DNA from: Adiantum capillus-veneris
Lineage: Eukaryota > Streptophyta > Polypodiopsida > Polypodiales > Pteridaceae
Direction of reading: 5' to 3'
Assembly: GCA_014529385.2 (NCBI GenBank)
Contig: CM043945.1
Location: forward strand, 96,822,612-96,886,611
DNA length: 64,000 bases
Below the pieces are notes generated by a model. The model worked only from the letters and a program-made list of their open reading frames with translations. It was not told the DNA's origin and ran no database searches. Both the position numbers and the translations under genes were made by a program. Below are positions 37,171-49,197 of the stretch, piece after piece (the first letter of the stretch is position 1; each line of letters starts with the position of its first letter).

Positions 37171-37846
37171 TGTTGGAAGGGGAGATGGTGAAAACGGTTT
37201 CTTGCTTCCAATTCCCAATTTTGCTTGCACCTCTGCTTGTCAACCTTTCACCATCCCTTCCAATTACCAAGTACTCACACATACCTAGACTATGACAACA
37301 CATACACACACAAGAGAACAAATTGACAAGGAAAAAGTGTAAGAGGGGTGTAAGAGATGTAGACATAATCATGGAGTACACATAGAAACACAACATAACA
37401 TAAGAGAGAGGAAAGGGGAAAATTTGAGCATCTACACAAGAAATACCTAAGGATTGTAGCCCCAAACTCCACGGTATCTCTTGTGGAGTTTGGTATTTGA
37501 TATTTGGTATTATTATTGGTGCCAAAAATTGGAGGCCCCACTTTAGTTATGAGTGGAACATACTATTTATTTTATGACCCTCTTAGGGTGAGTTCTCAAT
37601 GTCCTATTTACAAAGCAGCCATAATGGCTTATTGATAAAAGATCTAAAATACTGTGCAAGAATAAAATGACTGAGAGAATTATTATTTACCGGCGCCTCC
37701 TCGTCAACTCTGAGAATTTCAATCTACAAACCGTTATGCACTCACTGTTAGTAAAATTTAAATAGACAACACATAGTAAACCATTAAGCCAACTATCCCA
37801 ATTGCAGTTAACCACATGCAACACGAGGGTGTCCAATCTCGTAACA
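37171..37846 (-). repeat. 3' LTR of chromovirus-type gypsy element G
   Basis: A 676-bp segment with TGTTGG...GTAACA ends (plus orientation). It is preceded on the minus strand by GTGGGAGGGA, the polypurine tract. It interrupts gag of element A2. The opposite LTR of G is not present. Confidence 0.8.
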
Positions 37847-37849
37847 TCC

Positions 37850-39277
37850 CTCCCACGAGGGATAGCAACTGTCCTTAGTTGCTCACTAAAGAATCAACTG
37901 GACCATGAGTGATGGAAAGTGTGGAGAAGGTCTAAGAAGTTGCATAATTTCTTTTCAGGCATCCACTTGGAATTCTCTAGGGTGGCCTTTGAAGTTCATA
38001 GGATAACGATTATAAACCATGCCTGTGCGTGTAGTGGTGGTCTCATGATCAACTATTTGTGCAGGGATGAGTTGTTCTTCTTGGTCCACAAGTAAAGGTG
38101 AATCCTCATAAATGTGATGTGTAGGTAGGGGTCCTCTGAAAGGTCTTAAAAGACTAATATGGAAAGCATTGTGAATGTGCCAATGTGAAGGTAGGTCTAA
38201 ACGAAATGAAACATCATTGATCACAACAAAAAATTTGAATGGGCCGTAAAAACGAGGAGCAAGTTTAACAAAAACATTAGTATCAAAACTTTTGATCCTT
38301 CATTTTTCAATGCGAAGCATAACATAATCACCTTCTTTGAATTGGTGTACCTTGCGGTGCTTGTTAGCATGCTTAGTGTAAAGTTCTTGTGAGTGTTTAA
38401 TGACAGAATGCACACTTGCATAAATATCATGAAAATTAGTAATAAAATCATCAGCGGCAAGTACAACACTAGAAAGATGTGAAGTAGGAGTAGGCAGAGA
38501 ATGACCATACATACTTTCAAATGGAGATTTACCCGTGTCAGTGTGAGTGGTGTTGTTATATGATAAGTGTAGAATATGCACGTAATCATCCCATTTTTTG
38601 GGTTGAGAAGAAACATAAGCTTTTAAAAAGTCAATGACAGTACGATTAGTGATTTCGGTTTGACCATTAGAGTCAGGATGGAATGCAGAAGTAAAATCAA
38701 GTGTTGTTCCAAGATTATCAAAAACAGTAGTTCAAAAAGCACTAAAAAATTTGGAATCTCTATCAGATATTATAACTTTAGGCAAACCATGATGTGGAAA
38801 GACAGCTTTAAGAAATAGAAGTACAGCTTGATGTGCTTTGAGTGTTTTCTTACAAGGAATGAAGTATGCTTGTTTAGAAAAACGGTCAGTGACAGTCCAA
38901 ATCATATCATTCTTGTGAACAGTGAGTGGAAATCCAGTGACAAAATCCATTGAAATATGTTCCCAAGGTTTTTGAGGGATAGGGAGAGGGTGCAAATGGC
39001 CCAATTTCTTACCTGTTGCGGCTTTGACCTTTTGACAAATCAAACAAGTTGAAACATACTGTTTAACATAAGTTTTCATAGTAGGCCAATATAAATCATG
39101 ACATAAGTTTTGAAAAGTAGCAGAAAATCCTCTATGTCTATCGTAGGGTGGTTTATGCAACTCTTCAATGATCAATGTACGAAAAGATTTAGTTACACAA
39201 TTTCTGTAGGAAATATAGAAAGTTCCTTGAATAGTGTATTCCAAAAATGTGTGCACAAAATTCTGAATCATATGCAA
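37850..39277 (-). pseudogene. Integrase with chromodomain of gypsy element G
   Basis: On the minus strand, the zinc-binding region (CLICQKVKAATGKKL) precedes the core: first Asp in HISMDFVTGFPL, second in IISDRDSKFF, and Glu in a GQTE-like stretch after a frame change near 38700. SPFESMYGHSLP and KEGDYVMLRIEK follow. The C-terminus (SHWHIHNAFHISLLRPF, 38190-38140) continues into a chromodomain-like end (VYNRYPMNFKGHPREF, about 38020-37965). Chromodomains in this place define chromoviruses and are thought to direct insertion into marked chromatin. At least three frame breaks make it inactive. Confidence 0.85.
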
Positions 39278-40766
39278 TCATGTGGTTTTGAAATCATCAT
39301 CTTGTGCATAAGTGTCAAGCATTGAATCAAATGAAGTACCTGTAATGGTTGATAGATTATTAAGAGAGGGTCTTTGACTCAAAGCATCATCTACAACTTT
39401 CTCCTTACCAGGTTGGTATTGAATGTTGGGTTGAAAACTTTGAATGAAGGCAATACACTTAATATGTCTATCATCTATTAAGGGTTGAGATAGTAAATAC
39501 TTGATACTTTGTTGATCAGTTTTGATGATTAAATCATCACCCATTAAATAGTGTTTCCAAATTTTCGAGGCATGTACAACAATAGTCAACTCTCTGTCAT
39601 ATGTACTAAATGTTTCTTTAGACGGTTTAAACTTACGACTTTCAAATGCAAGTGGATGGTTATCTTGCATAAGGACTACACAGATACCTTTGCCACTGGT
39701 ATCATTGACTACGACAAAGAATGGTCTATCAAAATCAGGAAATTGCAATAGTGGTGCATTTATCAAAATATTCTTGAGTGTATTAAAGGAATTTTCTTGT
39801 TAATCAGATCATACATAAGGAGAATTCTCTTTAACAAGAGAGTGAGGTAATGAGATTTGTTAGCAAAGTTACGTACAAACTCCTTGTAATAATTGCATAG
39901 ACCAATAAAAGAACGAAGTTCATGCAAATTTTTGGGTCTAGGCCATGATTGAATGGCTTCAATTTTCTTAAGGTCTACACGTATTCCTTTGCCCAATACA
40001 ATGTGTCCCAAATATTCAATTCTAAATTGGAAAAATGAACTCTTTTCAGGATTCAGATACAAGTGGTTGTGTGCAAGCAATTCAAATACACGTGTTAAAT
40101 GCTTTTTATGTTCTTCTTATGATTTAGTGAATACAAGAATGTCATCAAAGAATACAATCACAAAATCTTGACGGTCAATGAAAATTCTGTTCATCATGTT
40201 GTGAATATGGTTGGTGCATTCGTTAGACCAAATGGCATGACAAGAAATTCGTAATGTTCCGTTTGTGTTCTGAAAGCAGTTTTGTAGACATCTTGATCAA
40301 ACAATTTGACTTGGTGATATCCTGATTTGAGGTCAATTTTGCTTAAGATGTTTGCCCCTTTTAGTTTGTCCAATAGATCATCCACTCTAGGAATAGGGAA
40401 CCTATTCTTGATGATGATCTTCTTTAAATCCCTACACTCAATACACATACGAAAAGTCCCATTTTTCTTCTTATCAAGAAGTACTGGAGCTTCGTATAGT
40501 GAACTACTAAGTCTTATAAGTCCTCGATCAAGCAAGTCAGCGATTTGAGTTTGTATCTCCCTGTGTGTAGTTGAATTTACACGATAAGGTGCTCTACAAG
40601 GAGGTTCACTACCCAGTATAGTATCTATTTTGTGGTCTTTTGGGCGTGAAGGTGGAATTCCAAGTGGCAGATCATGCATGAAACAGTTCTTAAATTGTGA
40701 AAGAAAATCATCATGTGAAGAGTTATGTGAGGTTTCAGTCTCAATGAAAATTTGATTTACCAGCAC
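39278..40766 (-). pseudogene. RT and RNase H of gypsy element G
   Basis: RT (40766-40194) contains [33 protein letters not shown] and [13 protein letters not shown]. After a frame change, FDDILVF (about 40140) keeps the catalytic aspartates, and EYLGHIVLGKGIRVD and ELRSFIGLCNYYKEF follow. RNase H (39766-39278) shows VVVNDTSGKGICVVLMQDN and STYDRELTIVVHA. It is less decayed than elements C and D, but frames break at about 40190, 40080 and 39770. Confidence 0.88.
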
Positions 40767-41690
40767 CAGCTATGTTTTCTGGAAATGTTTGATGTGCTAG
40801 TGTTGCTTGGATGGAGGAATTTTTATTATTATGAGTGAGAGACATGGAACGTGTTTTATAATTAATCAACGTATCAAATGCATAAATTCACCAATGTAAA
40901 CTTCAACAGTGACTTGGGTTTTCCAATTAAAACATTGATTATTAAAAATAGAATTGACTTTGTGAGTTGAAGAAATTTCTCAGAGAGAGAGATGTTGTGC
41001 CAACTGTGCGGAAATTAAATCATGGCTACTGCCATCATTTAAAAGAATGGTGACACTTTCACCCTTGAATGTGCCTTGCACTTTAAACAAAGTGTGAGGA
41101 GATATAGAAGTACCTAAAGATGAGTTGTGATCGTGATTATACTCAAGATCATATCCCTCACTATAATTAGCTTCCACTTCATTGTCGTCGAGATTAGCAT
41201 CTTCGATGAGGTTAACGGGAGCACCGTTGGGGCGTTTGTTGTTGGCTTGGATTTTGGGTGACTCCATTAGATTGGCCATTGGATAGGCCATTGCTCTTAG
41301 CAGGACCTTTTGGGCAGTGACCATACTAAAATTATTTGAAACACTTCACCTTTTTATTACCATCAAAGTTTTGAGCAGGACGTTGGTTGAAAGAATTTTG
41401 GTTGCCTCGTTGCTACGTGTTGTTGTTGTTGTTGCCATAAGGTTGAGAAGTTGTAGTAGAATTGTCAAATTTGCGTCTCTTGAAAAACGTACGGCTTTGA
41501 TGTTTGTTCCTGTCAAAGTTAGGAGAGAAAGAAGCTCTCTTGTTACGATTAGTGTTAGCAGTTTATTCCGTGTGAGAGGGTTGTCCACCTTTCTTCTTCT
41601 CCGCATTAAGGGCCAAATTAATAGCCTTTGACAATGAATCCGGTTCAAACATATCTACCTCAGCACCAATTTGTAGTGCTAAGCCAGGTA
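40767..41690 (-). pseudogene. Gag-protease remnant of gypsy element G
   Basis: The minus strand carries a protease-like stretch (TILLNDGSSHDLISAQLAQH, about 41045-40985, with N-D-G-S in place of the usual D-x-G). Upstream lies an Asn/Arg-rich region typical of a Gag C-terminus. The sequence ends abruptly at about 41690, where plus-strand family-A sequence begins, so most of gag and the 5' LTR are gone. Confidence 0.65.
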
Positions 41691-42276
41691 GATATTTACT
41701 ACTGAAGACCCCCTAGAGATTGAAGATCAAGAAGAGGTGCTACAACGGGAAGCTATCCTTTGGCATGAGGACAAGGTATTACGACATGGTAAGATTGCTC
41801 GACGGTATCTTATTAAGTTCAAAAATTATCCGTTTGAAGATGCTAGATGGATGTAAGGAATACAGCTTAAGGATAATATGAACCTTGTCAATGCTTACAA
41901 TGCTACATTAGAGTAAGCAAATGTAAATGTTTCTTTTGAATGATAAATGTTTTTGTCTTATCAAACTAGTTCTCTTTTTCTTGTGTACAAATTTAAGTAG
42001 TATGCATGCTTAGAATCATGTTTGTGTTGACGACGTCTCTCAAACACCAAGCAAAAATTGTCGCTCTAGTTTAGAATTATGATATTTACTAAAGAGCAGA
42101 CATGCTTGCGAGACAGCTAAGTCTCCCAAGCTCCAAATGGATTACTCATCCATCTTGGAATGATGTTGTAGGGTAAAAAGGGATCCTCTACCCGCTAAGA
42201 AACATTGACTAATGACTAAGGTTTTATCTCTTCTACTTCATAGTCGAGGATGACTATGATTTCAAGAGAGAGGTAA
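41690..42276 (+). pseudogene. Chromodomain-like C-terminus of gypsy A2 polyprotein
   Basis: The plus-strand frame near 41700-41910 reads EVLQREAILWHEDKVLR, then YLIKFKNYPFEDARWM, a chromodomain-type integrase tail, followed by a stop in the middle (TAA) and LVNAYNATLE. A purine-rich AAGAGAGAGGTAA directly precedes the LTR at 42277. This shows that family A is also a chromovirus. The rest of its gag-pol was lost together with the right part of element G. Confidence 0.75.
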
Positions 42277-44448
42277 TGTCATAAAATCTAATATCTAACC
42301 AACCCAAATGATTTTCTCATATTAAACTGATCATTTAATGTGGGATAGTAAGCAAGAACAAGGGGTAGAATATAGACATGTGCTTTTGGATCTATCTCAA
42401 CACGGGGCCAAAGTCAAAGGGCCAAAATGAGAGATGGTCTGTCAAAGAGAAATGCTAGCTAATGGAGCTTAAAGACCTTAGGGTTAGCTTCATTAAAGAC
42501 CTCCAAGGGTTAGTGTTAAAATTCCTTAGACCTAGGACCTTACGCAAGCTAGGGCTATGCTTGAGGTGGGAAGCCGACCCAAACTTGAGGTGCTTGCCGT
42601 GCTTGCTGACTAAGGTGCTTGAGATGCTTGTCGTGATTTATGGCTAAGGTGTTTGAGGGGCTTAAGGTGTTCCAAAAGTAAACCAAGATCCCTACTCATG
42701 TGGGGGGAGCCTTAATTGTAGGGGCATGAGAGAGGACACACACACCCTCACATAAGGCAAGCCTAGTCTAAAGAAGCATCAAGGACAGATGTCAAGTTCC
42801 TCTCCATGTTGCCCTCATAAGGTGCCTAAAGCCTATTGGTTGGCCTCTAAAGGGGTCCAATGAGATTTTAGTTTTTTGACTAATTGTTTATGCATTTATT
42901 CAAGCCCATTCTCTCAAAGGATTAAGAAGGATACTTGTCGTAATACTAGCATGGTTGCTTGATATGACTAAAATATGTGATTGGCTAAGCTTGTAGGGGA
43001 CCAATCAAATTGAAGCTTGAGCTACAAGGAGGGATCGACCAAGGAAGCTAGGGGTGTGCTTGGGGGTATACCCTATCTCACACATACTCTCATGTCACTC
43101 TCACTTGGCAAAGTGCAAGAGCTCCATCCCTTGTCCAAGCTTGTTGAGAAGTTGAGAGCCTACACCAACACTCTTGGCTATGGAATGAAATCCAATCAAG
43201 AGCCATGCTACAATGCTTAAGCTTGCCATCTTCTCCATCTTCATTACTATGCTATTATGCTATGCTAAGCAAGAAGAGTGATGATAAGTGAGGAACTATT
43301 TCTTTCTCATATGAATGTTTTCTTGTTCCTCTTCCCTACCCTCATTCCTTGTTAGCTCTCTCCACCTTCGAAGGTGTGAGGCCTTGGGACTGAGGCCGGG
43401 GATGGTTAATGCTTTTACAAAGATTATGTTATGCTTGTGATGCATAAAGTTTTCCATCTTCATTGCATCACCTAGGTCTCAAGGAAACCAAAGATTGTAT
43501 TGTATCAAGTCTCTCTTTATGGGAAAATCTATAACACAAAAGCCTATTGGAGGGGGGACCGGCTCCACATAAATTTGGTCCTCAACTGTTGTCAAGTTCT
43601 CTAATTCTCTCTCTTGAAAAAGTATTGTTCATGCCAAGCTAATTAATTATAATGGTTATGTTGCTAACGCTAATTAAGTTCACCCTCTATGTTCTCAAGT
43701 AGTCTCATAACAAGTGAAAGGGTCACGACGGATTTCAAAAACAATAAGAAAGTGATAAAATTGTTAGGTTGAATTAAATTGGTATCAGTGTTTGGGAAAG
43801 GATTGCCTCAGCTTAGTCTTGAGCCGATTGAAAATCGAGACTAGGTAGCTGCAAACCATGGTAAACGGAAGAAAAACCGATGAAATATGTGAGAAAGTCG
43901 TCCTAAAATTTTACAAATCTTAATTTTTTTGCTAGTATTTCCGGTTTTCTTCTTTGTGAGAAGAAAACTCGATCAGCAGCCGCTTAATAAAAGAGGCTTT
44001 CTCGAACGTTAACACTGACTGGAATCAAGCTATAATACAAGAAATGTAAAGCCATGTGAACTTGTGAAACGAAAGGTGAAATAAAAAGAACTAATTAATA
44101 TATGTGTGTGTATAGAATTTATTAGAATTATGCAAAGGTGAAGGCTTCACTTTAGAATTCTAAAACAATAGAATGAAAAAAAAACACATATATGTATGTG
44201 TCTTTTGTAAAATTTACTAAAATTATGCAAGGTGAAGCTTCACTTTAGCATTTTAAAACAATAGAATGCAAGAAAAGTAAAGACATGTCAGGTGTGAAAT
44301 GAAAAGTAAGTATCCATCATGCACAGAAAACAATGAAAGTCTCCCTAACCCAACACAACACTAAGGGTTTTTTAAAAAAAGCCAAAAATGCTTATTCTAG
44401 CTCTCTTAATTCCTCTATTCTCAAAGTTCATAGGCCATTTCCATTACA
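42277..44448 (+). repeat. 3' LTR of family-A element A2, with insertion
   Basis: Begins TGTCATAAAATC, ends CATTACA, and matches the A1 LTR and the A2 5' LTR fragment. LTR sequence breaks at about 43707 (...CATAACAA) and resumes at about 44381 (ATGCTTATTCTAGC...) when compared with 36215-36245. Without the insertion the LTR is about 1.5 kb. Only one minisatellite unit is present. Confidence 0.9.
43708..44380. mobile_element. ~670-bp unidentified insertion in LTR A2
   Basis: It is bounded by comparison with uninterrupted LTR copies. It starts GTGAAAGGGTCACGACGG and ends GGGTTTTTTAAAAAAAGCC. It contains two copies of a ~100-bp block with ATTATGCAAAGGTGAAGGCTTC and ACAATAGAATG (about 44125-44175 and 44225-44275). 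No ORF, clear inverted repeat or target duplication was seen. Confidence 0.6.
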
Positions 44449-45257
44449 ACCCAATAAAGATCACCTCAAGTTCCTATCAAGTAAGAAAACATAATACACT
44501 TTAATGAAAAGGAAACTCACTCTCTTATCGCTTCAAGTTCCTGCCTCCTCTAGTGTGTGCCCTCTTTTTGTACCCCCAATTAATAAATACCTTAGACATA
44601 AGTATTATCATCAGTCAATAAATATTGTCGGTCTTTGTGACAAAACATTCAAGAAGTGTTAGGGGGCGTTCATACTACACTAACCACAACCTGCACTCAT
44701 ACCTCTTCCATTGTTGCATTGTTTACACTTGCACAGAAGAGGTTGTGGTCGTTAACTGTGCAACAAATCAACGAACTCCTCCTAGATGGGTGGCATGGCT
44801 GATGAGAGCGTGGTTGCAAGATCAACACCATTCCGCTTTACAAGCTGCAAAAGTGCGTGGACATGGAGTCCTCCGAAGTGTAGGTGCTGCTTGAAGAATT
44901 GTGGGTCCGGACTAGCAAGCATAACCTTTTGCGCCATTCATCACAGCCCACGATGGATGAAGCCGTCGCTCGTCCATGACAGTTATCAGTGCAATCTGAA
45001 CCAGCCCTTAGAATGGCACGACCACAAGGTAGCAAGCACATTTTAGTGCGCATGCTCCACTACTTTCCTCAACACTATTTCACACGGGGCACTCCTTTGG
45101 CTCGATTTCAATTCAATGCGTACACTCTAATGTATGTGTATATGGTGGGACCGTGAGGGGAGTGCAAAAAGTGGCATATACGCATTTGAAGCGCATCAGT
45201 TGCAGCATCCTCCTCTCCTCTCTCTCTCGTTCAAATTATATTGGACTCGTTTTTGCG
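44449..45257. other. Upstream region of the ceramidase-family gene
   Basis: No transposon protein motif is seen. A short open frame (44786-45046) has no recognisable similarity. A CT-rich run (45211-45232) precedes the inferred start codon. The promoter is not defined. Confidence 0.45.
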
Positions 45258-45342
45258 ATGCCGGCTGCCGCGCTCTCTCTTCTCTATCTACCATGCAGGA
45301 TCTCAAAGCTCTTCAAAGCAGCTTGCACAAGCGCAACTCGAG

Positions 45343-45387
<45 letters not shown>

Positions 45388-46989
45388 CGGGGGTACACAG
45401 TGTTTTGTGTGTCTCTCTCTCTCCAATTATGTGCGTGCATGCCGCTAACCCTAATAATTTTCTTTTGCTGTACCAGAGAAAACCATGGTAGGAGCCTGCA
45501 GCTGCTTTTTAGAAATTGCATGCATCACCTCTCCAGACAGACCCCTTGCTTGTTCATGCTGCCACTGCCTCACAAGCACGGTAAGATGTCTGGACTCAAC
45601 TCCCATGATTTTAAAATGGCACCATGTTACGTGAAAACGCAGCCATAACAGAATTATGGCTTGCCACCACGATATAGCCAGGCCTTGACGTGGTGTTATC
45701 CTTATAAGTAGCCACACATAGCTTCATTATTGCAATGGGACGCGAATACGCCGCCACTATAAAGCCAGGCCTTGAGGTGTTATCCTGATTCCTCACATGC
45801 AACCACAACTCAATGATTGCTCGGGACTTGCTTAGATCAACATCATTTGAGCTTCTTTCAAGTGTTAGAAAGAAGACAGAGCTACATTATAGCTTTGTTT
45901 TTCTCTCATTGTTCGCACATTCTGTCTAATGTATTTGCGCCTGCAACCCCCGTCCATTACCACATGGATCTCAGCAACATTGTTGCTTATAATGACAGGT
46001 GATTGCCATTTTATGGAGACTCTGGCAAATGTTGTCACATCCTTCCCTTTCATATTTATAGGGCTTCAAGCTCCAAGGTGTGTTTCCCTGACTCCTTTAA
46101 TGACAAAATCTTGTGAAATATGAGGTGGCCTCTTTTAGTGTCAATACTTGAGAAGTCTTCCAAGCTGAGCATATGTGTGTCGTGTATGAATATGCACATA
46201 TTGTTGGGCCTCTGCAGAAAGGAGCTGGCAAGTCGGATGTATGCGAATTCGATTGTCGGAGTAGGGGTTGCTTCTAGCTTGTACCATACGTCTCGAGGAG
46301 ATATTCGCCGCGTCTTTCGGTGGGGGGACTATGTCATGATCTCGACGTCAGCTCTTGTAAACCCGCTAAACTTCTCATTTTGAGTAGACGTTAAACTGCA
46401 AGTTGAGAATGTATGTGCCATTCAACTCATGGTGTCATATGCAGCTTCTGAAAGTGAGATGCATATGTTGGCATGTGTGTAGTGCCTTACGAGAGCCCTG
46501 CAGAAGCAAAAAAGAGATGAGCAAACTAAGGTGAATGGACCAAATGGGCTGATCCTTGCATCAGCAGTCATGCTGCCCTTCAAGCCTTCTTTGGTTACCG
46601 CCATTCATATAGGGCTCACTGAGGTACTTTACTCTTTGCATCTTTGCCTTAATTTAAGCAAAATTCTAATTTTCATTGTGGTTGTGATCACGATGAAAAT
46701 TACAAGGTTTTGCTATAATTGACAGAAATGGCGGTAATAGTAAGTACGTGATTGGTTGCTTCATTGATCGTGAAGGGGGGTGGTTGTGCAGGCATCCTTT
46801 TACCATCAGATGAGCAAAAAAGAAAAGAATGGAGGGGGCACCCTGAGGAGAGTACATGCATTGTCCTCAATTTTGGGTTGTGCCCTATTTGTGGCGGACG
46901 GGCTTTTGCCCGATGTTCCATTCATACATGCTGCTTGGCACTTAGCCGCCGCGGTTGGAGTTGCCACTTACACCAAGCTCCTCCATTAG
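45258..46989 (+). CDS. Ceramidase-family (CREST-type) membrane protein, five exons
   Basis: Exons 45258-45342, 45999-46077, 46218-46356, 46483-46623 and 46792-46989 have GT/AG borders and join to 642 nt, 213 residues plus TAG. The first in-frame ATG is 45258; no earlier in-frame ATG lies after the preceding stop. The product has several hydrophobic segments and the CREST metal-hydrolase pattern: S74-x3-H78 (SSLYH), D92 (RWGDYVMI) and H194-x3-H198 (HAAWH), with ALFVADGLLPDVPFIHAAWH near the end. It resembles plant alkaline phytoceramidase-like proteins such as At5g11870 (from memory). Expected activity is amide hydrolysis of ceramides at a membrane, which is inference. The ~28-residue N-terminus (MPAAALSLLYLP) is basic/hydrophobic and could be a targeting peptide. 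The exon 1 choice is the least certain part. Confidence 0.85.
45346..45385. repeat. (GA)n in intron 1 of the ceramidase-family gene
   Basis: About 19 GA units begin three bases after the splice donor GT of exon 1. Confidence 0.9.
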
Positions 46990-47562
46990 TAGCACTCACC
47001 CACAAAGCTCTACACTAACCTCATTCTTTGGATGTATGAATAGCCTTCATTTGCATTGATTGTACACCTGTAAAATTTGGTGTAACACCAACACATGGGG
47101 TTTTGCTTCACCCATGCAAACAAAGCTTGTATGTAATCCTATATTTTGCACAGTACTCCCTCATTCTACAAAAATGCTATTTTATGTCCTATTACCCCCC
47201 TCCTTCCTACAAATGAGGTATTTCACATGACCAACAAGGGATGAAAATGCGTAGTCAAGGAATAGGACTACCAATTAGAGCTCCAATTAGATCATATTAA
47301 AGTGCATGCAAAGTACAAATGTAAGTTTTTGTTTCTCAACAATATAACATGTGTATGACACTTAATCCAATGGTTTCATCTTCACATGAGATGTCTTTTG
47401 ATTTCCAACTTGTGTGGTGTTGTCTCGGTGATGGAATGTTTGAATATGATCAATTTGTATTAGAGATAAGATATTTCTTTGCCATGAGAGACATGTGTTT
47501 AAAGATAGCACTAAGTGGTCTCAAGCTATGGGATAAGTCTTTGGTATATCAAAGTTTAGACA
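46990..47562. other. 3' flank of the ceramidase-family gene
   Basis: Probable 3' UTR and intergenic DNA. A short open frame (47349-47606) runs across the edge of the TTAA element and is not recognised as any family. Confidence 0.5.
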
Positions 47563-48711
47563 TTAACACTAGGTTGGTAATGGGACACTTTTTTATGTCC
47601 TGTTAAGTGACCATTTTCTTTGAATTATGTCAAGATTTTAAAAATGGATTTTGAGGTGCTATCTGTCTAGAAAGTTGTCTCATGAGCTGAAAAAAACTCG
47701 ACATGTTTTTGGAATATCAATTCCATCTTTAACCTTGTCCCTGCACAACATTTCACAACCTAAACTGTGTGAAGAAACGGGTCATGTTTTAGCTCTTCTA
47801 TGATTTTTTTGGTGGCTTTCATGATATCCAAATGCAGTTTTTATTTTCTATGTCGCATATTGTAACATAAAGCTAATATTTCTTGAGTTTTGGGGCACCT
47901 AATACCCTACTTTGCATAGTAGACAACGATGGTTGATTTTTTCAATTATAGAAGAAACGAAACATTTTAGTATATCAAGTATAGCTTTTTCAATATTGTT
48001 ATTTTCTTGTGACAACTACATGCATTTTGTAGGTAGTAACCATATCTAGTCATAAGGATCAAATTTGACTAGATATTGAATAGTTTCTATGGGATTCTAC
48101 AACTCATAATGTTGAACCCAGTTTTTTCATGTTTGCTGTATTTAGCACTTCATCTTTGTCCCCAAGATTCCCCTTGGTAAGAGATGTATTATTCTTTTGA
48201 CATGCTCCATGGCTCCTAGCTTATGAACCTAAAGGACAATAGGGAACTAAGAAAACATGTATATATTATTTGTATTGAGTGCGGCTATAGAAACTTTGAT
48301 GATAGGTTTGCAAAATGATAAAAATTCAACTTTTTTGTACCTATTTCATTTGGCAAAACAAAAAATAGTGAGTGAGAAGCAATCATATGTTTTGATCACC
48401 AACCCATTGAAGTTAACTAGGGAATTTATCTCAAGTCCTACAAAAATCCCTAATCTTATTTTTATGCAACAAAACGTAAGAAATGATTGTTTTGATGAAA
48501 ATGTACTGGTCCATCAACTTTGGAGGTTTGATGTGACCAAAAGATGAGAAATTTTACAAGTTTCTTATTTTTTCCATGTGTAGTAGGCCTTGAACTATAA
48601 CCTCATGAAAGGATTTTACAAAATGAGTGAATCTACTATGGTTTTGGAGGTTTTTTTTAAAATCCTAAAAGGACACTTTTATGTCCTGTTAGGTTACCAA
48701 CCTAGTGTTAA
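47563..48711 (+). mobile_element. TTAA-flanked terminal-inverted-repeat element, ~1.15 kb
   Basis: TTAA + CACTAGGTTGGTAA (47563-47580) is mirrored perfectly by TTACCAACCTAGTG + TTAA (48694-48711). Inside each end lies the palindromic block GGACACTTTT..ATGTCC (47583-47600 and 48671-48686) in the same orientation. A 96-codon plus-strand ORF (48257-48547) ends in VHQLWRFDVTKR and is shared with the truncated copy at 17135. No DDE/DDD transposase was recognised, so it is probably non-autonomous. A TTAA duplication suggests piggyBac; a CAC terminus with a 4-bp duplication could also fit CMC/Chapaev-type elements. Confidence 0.75.
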
Positions 48712-49197
48712 AATAGAAAAATACAATCATTACAATGTGATTACTTGCACACACATCTACTAGATAGGTCTACATTAGCATGGACAATGATCTGCGAGCA
48801 TTTTGCAAATTAAATCATGGCAAGTATAGCTCTTACTTTATGCTACAGTGGAAGCTTATAAAGCAGAGCTTCATTAATCTCTTTTGGGTCCAAGGTTCAT
48901 GGGATATCTACGACCTTGTATAATTTTCGCATTCCTATTAGCAATGCATAATTCTGGATGAGGATGCAACAAAGATGTTTCATTCAACATCTTTTATGCT
49001 ATCAAGTTTGCTAACATTCATGAGTGGCTTGCTACTTGTAAATTGATTAAGTTTAATGTAATCTTAGGGCTTCTTAGCTAAATGCAAAGAGAACATAGCT
49101 GGGATATGTGTGGGCTTATAGGCAGTAGAAAGATTTGATTGAATTGATGTGAGGGATCCTCAAAATATAAGTTTTGATAATCTTTCTCACTCTTAGC
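48712..49197. other. No gene recognised
   Basis: AT-rich sequence between the TTAA element and the SINE-like unit, without recognisable features. Confidence 0.6.

Noticed and set aside
44640-44760. Possible MITE (GGGGCGTTCATACTAC)
   Set aside because: No inverted partner or target duplication found.
47155-47182. TACTCCCTCATTCTACAAAAATGC looks like a Stowaway MITE end
   Set aside because: No matching inverted terminus with a TA duplication was found within several hundred bases.
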